Source: JADKIH01 sp049363815
GTDB taxonomy: Bacteria; Bacteroidota; Bacteroidia; AKYH767-A; 2013-40CM-41-45
Direction of reading: 5' to 3'
Length of the DNA: 9,962 nt
Assembly: GCA_049363815.1 (NCBI GenBank)
Contig: JBMQEM010000018.1
Coordinates: 1-9,962, forward strand
In this document: piece by piece, positions 6,845 to 9,962 of the stretch
Layout of the letters: each line of letters opens with the position of its first letter
Position numbering within the stretch: position 1 is the stretch's first letter
The notes under the pieces: model-generated
Seen by the model: the letters and a program-made list of their open reading frames with translations, nothing else
Told to the model about the DNA's origin: nothing
Databases searched by the model: none
Translations under genes and position numbers: made by a program

Positions 6845-8092
6845 ATGCAATTTAACCTCAAAAAATGCGTATTGCCTCTATTGGCAATGATCTTGATTTC
6901 GAAATCTGCGATTTCCGCGAACGGACAGCTTTCATCCTTTACGGATTCTCTTTTAGGACAAATCAATACGATAACAACTTCAGTCCCTTTCTTACAGATT
7001 GCTCCGGATTCGCGAGCGGGTGGAATGGGTGATTACGGTGTAGCTACGACACCGGATGCCAATTCAATACATTGGAATCCGGCCAAATTAGCCTTTATCG
7101 AAAAGAACGGAGGATTTTCAGTTTCTTATACACCTTGGTTGAGAGCTTTGGTAAGTGATATCAATCTCGCCTATGTCTCAGGATATAAAAAATTAAACAA
7201 GGATCAGGCCTTTGCAGCTTCCCTACTCTACTTCTCTTTGGGTAGCATTGATTTTACAGATGAAGCTGCAACAAAATATTATACTTTCAGTCCTAGCGAG
7301 TGGGCATTCGATCTTGCCTACGCACGTAAACTCGGAGAAAATTTCTCAGGAGGTTTAGCTTTGCGTTACATCTATTCTAACCTTACAGGTGGCGTTACAA
7401 TACAGAACGGTACTATCAACACTCACGCCGGAACCTCTGTTGCTGCAGACATCTCAGGATATTATACAAAGGAAATTGATGTCTCTAAAAAGAAATCATT
7501 ACTTGCTTTTGGTTTAAACATCAGCAATATCGGAACAAAGATCTCCTATACAGATACTAAAACAAAGGATTTTATTCCTACCAACTTCCGTTTAGGAACA
7601 AATTTAAAAATGGAACTGGACAAGTATAACACAATTGCATTCGGTTTTGATATTAACAAATTGCTTGTACCTACTCCACCGGTATATGCTAAAGATTCTA
7701 CAGGAAATTACATTAAAGATGCGGATGGCAACAGAGTTGTTGCAGCCGGTAAAGATCCGACAGACATTTCTGTTCCGCAGGCATTATTCAGTTCATGGGG
7801 CGATGCTCCGGCTGGATTTAAAGAAGAGATAAAAGAGTTTACTTATTCGATCGGTACTGAATACTGGTACGATAATCAGTTTGCAATCCGTGCCGGATAC
7901 TTTCATGAAGCTGCAACAAAAGGAAATCGCCAGTATTTCACGATAGGCGCAGGACTTCGTTATAATGTGTTCGGGCTTGATTTTGCTTATCTGATCCCGA
8001 CTACTCAACGGAATCCATTGGAAAATACACTTCGATTTACACTGACATTCGATTTCGATGCAGTGAAAGAAGATACTGAAAAAACAGAATAA
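6845..8092 (+). CDS. porV: PorV (LptO), T9SS outer-membrane shuttle protein
   Basis: PorV is a 14-stranded FadL-family outer-membrane barrel. It binds the C-terminal signal of T9SS cargo after exit through the SprA translocon and delivers cargo to the PorU attachment complex. The protein has 415 residues with a signal peptide to about residue 25 (ISA-NG). The mature region opens with the PorV family motif at 50-81 (PDSRAGGMGDYGVATTPDAN followed by HWNPAK). Repeated amphipathic strands follow, and the end FTLTFDF is a typical outer-membrane beta-signal, trailed by a short acidic tail. The stretch around 280-330 (PTPPVYAKDSTGNY, then FSSWGDAPAGFKEE) is a loop segment I recall from other PorV proteins. 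It lies 55 nt after porU and is followed by a strong terminator, so it is the last gene of the porU-porV unit. Confidence 0.94.
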   Translation: MQFNLKKCVLPLLAMILISKSAISANGQLSSFTDSLLGQINTITTSVPFLQIAPDSRAGGMGDYGVATTPDANSIHWNPAKLAFIEKNGGFSVSYTPWLRALVSDINLAYVSGYKKLNKDQAFAASLLYFSLGSIDFTDEAATKYYTFSPSEWAFDLAYARKLGENFSGGLALRYIYSNLTGGVTIQNGTINTHAGTSVAADISGYYTKEIDVSKKKSLLAFGLNISNIGTKISYTDTKTKDFIPTNFRLGTNLKMELDKYNTIAFGFDINKLLVPTPPVYAKDSTGNYIKDADGNRVVAAGKDPTDISVPQALFSSWGDAPAGFKEEIKEFTYSIGTEYWYDNQFAIRAGYFHEAATKGNRQYFTIGAGLRYNVFGLDFAYLIPTTQRNPLENTLRFTLTFDFDAVKEDTEKTE

Positions 8093-8112
8093 TAAATAAT
8101 CAAAAATATTTT

Positions 8113-8145
8113 AAAAGCGGATGATGATTCATCCGCTTTTTTTTT
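8113..8145 (+). terminator. Rho-independent terminator after porV
   Basis: A 12-bp perfect stem (8113-8124 with 8129-8140), whose core is GCGGATGA/TCATCCGC, closes a TGAT loop. It runs into a T-tract that continues to 8145. The stem flanks are A-rich on the left and T-rich on the right, as expected for the plus strand. It separates porV from ispF, whose start is only 25 nt beyond it. Confidence 0.92.
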
Positions 8146-8170
8146 ATTTGCATAATAAATCAAGAACACT

Positions 8171-8644
8171 ATGCGAGTTGGATTTGGATTCGACGTACAT
8201 CAACTGGAAGAAGGCCGTGACTTTAGTCTGGGCGGAATAAAAATAGCGCACTCAAAAGGAGCAGTCGGACATTCTGATGCCGATGTCATGATCCATGCAA
8301 TCTGTGATGCACTTCTGGGTGCTGCGAATCTTGGAGATATTGGTAAACACTTTCCGGATACTTCATCAGATTACAAGAATATTGACAGTAAAGTATTATT
8401 GCAAAGAGTTTGTCTGCTGATCGACCTGAAAAATTATAAGATCGGGAACATCGATATTACCCTCTGCCTGGAGAAACCGAAGATCGCTCCTTACATCCCT
8501 CAGATGCAGGCTGTATTGGCAAAAGTGATGGAGATTACCGAGGATGACATTTCAATAAAAGCTACTACCAATGAAAAACTAGGCTTTATTGGCCGGGAAG
8601 AAGGAGTAGCTTGTTATGCGGTGACGTTGTTATTGCGTAAATAA
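8171..8644 (+). CDS. ispF: IspF, 2-C-methyl-D-erythritol 2,4-cyclodiphosphate synthase
   Basis: IspF converts CDP-methylerythritol 2-phosphate to methylerythritol cyclodiphosphate with release of CMP, a step of the cytosolic MEP pathway to isoprenoids. The protein has 157 residues, the usual length. Metal ligands D8, H10 and H42 are all present, in the motifs GFDVH (6-10) and HSDADVMIHAICDALLGA (34-51). DIGKHFPDT (56-64) and the late motif ATTNEKLGFIGREEG (130-144) complete the family signature. It lies directly behind the porV terminator with a very short leader, and no full TAnnTTTG box is visible in the gap. It is expressed either by partial read-through or from a promoter I could not recognise. 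No functional tie to the T9SS genes is evident. Confidence 0.97.
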   Translation: MRVGFGFDVHQLEEGRDFSLGGIKIAHSKGAVGHSDADVMIHAICDALLGAANLGDIGKHFPDTSSDYKNIDSKVLLQRVCLLIDLKNYKIGNIDITLCLEKPKIAPYIPQMQAVLAKVMEITEDDISIKATTNEKLGFIGREEGVACYAVTLLLRK

Positions 8645-8651
8645 AACCGGA

Positions 8652-8692
8652 CCGGAATTCTCCGGATACTTTGGCAGATCAGCCATAGCTGA
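8652..8692. terminator. Weak hairpins between convergent ispF and DUF2490 gene
   Basis: Two small hairpins lie in the 53-nt convergent gap: CCGGA/TCCGG (8652-8656 with 8661-8665) and TCAGC/GCTGA (8679-8683 with 8688-8692), each with a 4-nt loop. Read on the minus strand the first is followed after a few bases by TTTT. They may serve as weak terminators, but the stems are only 5 bp. Confidence 0.3.
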
Positions 8693-8697
8693 AAAAT

Positions 8698-9369
8698 TTA
8701 TAAAGTATAAGTGTACCCGATAGAATAGATAAAACTATTGGTTTGATCTTGCAGGTAATCCTGAAAAATGATTCCTAGATCCAATGCATGTATCCTGTTG
8801 AATTCATACTCCACCCCTGCTCCATATCTCATCCTGCTGATACCTTCACCTGATTCTCTTGCATTGTCTATAAGATAATACATCTCAAGAGAAACATATG
8901 GTTTGTATCTTTTTTCCGTATCGTATGAAATAGCAAGTTTGGATCTGAGTAACCATTCAGGAATTTTACCTCTTTCAGAACTGTAAATGGAGGTATATTC
9001 TTCTTGTATTCTTTCACGAAGTGTAAATGAAAACCGTTTTGGTTTGAATTTATAAGAAACATCGGCATAAAAACGATGAGACTTTCCATAGTAGGTCACT
9101 TCGTTTTTATTAATGAACCGGTAATTCAAAGACACTTTGAAATTTTTCTTTAACTCATACTCTATTCCTGCTTCCGATAAAAGCTGATCGATCTGAGAGA
9201 TGTCATGATCCAGTCGCAATTGTTCGGATACTGAAACGGATAATTTCTGTGTGAACTTATGTTTCAAGGTTATTGCAGCCCACAATCGTGTATCATCAAT
9301 TTGTGCTTTACCGGAATTAACTAGTAAGCACAAAGAGAAAATAAATAAAAGCAGCTGCTTTAATCTCAT
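8698..9369 (-). CDS. DUF2490 family outer-membrane beta-barrel protein
   Basis: The function is not known; the family (DUF2490) is predicted to form small outer-membrane barrels. The protein has 223 residues with a signal peptide cleaved near A22/Q23 (GKA-QI). The mature part starts with RLWAAITLKHKF, where DUF2490 proteins usually have a tryptophan, and continues as alternating amphipathic strands such as KNFKVSLNYRF, HRFYADVSYKF and KRFSFTLRERI. It ends in aromatic/hydrophobic residues (YSIGYTYTL), a plausible signal for barrel insertion. Its ATG overlaps the TGA of the upstream DUF4956 gene by 4 nt (ATGA, 9366-9369), so the two are very likely co-transcribed and translationally coupled. 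The assignment rests on recall of family features; another small barrel family is possible. Confidence 0.75.
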   Translation of the reverse strand: MRLKQLLLFIFSLCLLVNSGKAQIDDTRLWAAITLKHKFTQKLSVSVSEQLRLDHDISQIDQLLSEAGIEYELKKNFKVSLNYRFINKNEVTYYGKSHRFYADVSYKFKPKRFSFTLRERIQEEYTSIYSSERGKIPEWLLRSKLAISYDTEKRYKPYVSLEMYYLIDNARESGEGISRMRYGAGVEYEFNRIHALDLGIIFQDYLQDQTNSFIYSIGYTYTL

Positions 9370-9962
9370 TTCTTAACTGGTATTTTAGGCATGCTATCTT
9401 CGTAATAATAAATTTTAACGACAGCAATATCTTTCAGGAAATCAATTCTGTTAACACTGGCACGGTGGATATTTAATCCGGTACGTTTCTTCAGATCTTC
9501 GATCAGTGCATTGTAATTTTCAGGTTTGATCAACTCAATATTTTCATATTGGATAGTTTTTACCAGTTCATTACGAACTAACCAGTTTCCGTCCAAAGCA
9601 TAAGTAAAAGCGATCAGAATTGCTGTGATCAGCGAAAGTTCGAAATAAGTTCCTTTACTTACTGCACAGATCAAGCCGATTGCAATTACGATGAACAGGT
9701 ATGTCATATCCTTTGTGGAGATCCCTTCTGTTCTGTATCGCAGCATTGAAAATACGGCAAATAAACCAAAGGCTGCTCCAAGTGACATATCTACTTTATT
9801 CATCAGATATGTAATAATGAATATGATGATATTAAAAAGGAAGAAAGTAAATAGATAATCTTTCTTTTTATATATCCGGAAGTAAATAAATCGTACCAAT
9901 ACAACCATTGATAATACGTCTATTAGTAGTCTCCAGAAAAATTTGTCCGACAATTTATCGAA
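9366..9962 (-). CDS. DUF4956 family inner-membrane protein (5' end outside window)
   Basis: The function is unknown. DUF4956 proteins are inner-membrane proteins often found beside VTC-type polyphosphate polymerase domain genes. About 195 residues are visible after a TTG codon at 9951-9953, but the frame stays open to the window edge (F-D-K before it) and no ATG is seen nearby upstream, so the true start is probably outside. Counting from that TTG, hydrophobic segments lie at about 9-25, 33-51, 57-71, 83-98 and 103-120. The signature LGAAFGLFAVFSMLRYRTEG (58-77) followed by KDMTYLF (81-87) is the DUF4956 hallmark. A soluble C-terminal domain of about 60 residues (IELIKPENYNALIEDLKKRT onward) follows, probably cytoplasmic. 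The stop overlaps the DUF2490 start by ATGA. Confidence 0.82.
   Translation of the reverse strand, partial: FDKLSDKFFWRLLIDVLSMVVLVRFIYFRIYKKKDYLFTFFLFNIIIFIITYLMNKVDMSLGAAFGLFAVFSMLRYRTEGISTKDMTYLFIVIAIGLICAVSKGTYFELSLITAILIAFTYALDGNWLVRNELVKTIQYENIELIKPENYNALIEDLKKRTGLNIHRASVNRIDFLKDIAVVKIYYYEDSMPKIPVKK

Noticed and set aside
8143..8150. TTTATTTG as an ispF promoter -7 box.
   Set aside because: It lacks the TA of TAnnTTTG and lies in the T-tract of the terminator.
1..9962. CRISPR array, tRNA or rRNA gene, insertion sequence, or frameshifted gene.
   Set aside because: No regularly spaced repeats beyond the two units at 25-83, no cloverleaf-like or rRNA-like segment, no transposase, and all main genes are intact apart from the one cut by the right edge.

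Overview
The window is from a member of the Bacteroidota that very probably has a type IX secretion system (T9SS) and perhaps gliding motility. This rests on four T9SS genes side by side (gldJ, porP/sprF, porU, porV), on TAnnTTTG promoter-like boxes upstream of several genes, and on the lack of clear Shine-Dalgarno sequences. The genus cannot be told from the sequence alone.

Layout from left to right. Bases 1-144 are non-coding and hold two tandem copies of a GC-rich palindromic unit, then the terminator that ends the leftward gldJ transcript. Bases 145-2621 carry gldJ and porP on the minus strand (order of transcription porP, gldJ). Bases 2622-2952 form a divergent control region with a promoter-like box for each direction and a 9-bp inverted repeat over the leftward one. 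Bases 2953-8092 carry porU and porV on the plus strand, closed by a strong hairpin terminator. The isoprenoid gene ispF follows at 8171-8644. From the right edge a minus-strand pair, a DUF4956 membrane protein (cut by the window end) and a DUF2490 outer-membrane protein, overlaps by ATGA and converges on ispF.

How the genes work together. PorP and the lipoprotein GldJ belong to the envelope part of the T9SS and gliding machinery. PorV is the outer-membrane barrel that carries cargo from the translocon to PorU, and PorU is the C25-family sortase that removes the C-terminal signal of cargo at the cell surface. ispF (MEP pathway) appears to be an unrelated neighbour insulated by the terminator. 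The DUF4956-DUF2490 pair is a separate envelope operon of unknown function.

Most of the window is a conserved T9SS core locus rather than a new system. The less ordinary signals are the tandem palindromic units at the left edge, a CTGA-N19/20-TATATTTGGCTT sequence shared by the gldJ and porV leaders, the inverted repeat in the divergent region, and the uncharacterised DUF4956-DUF2490 operon.
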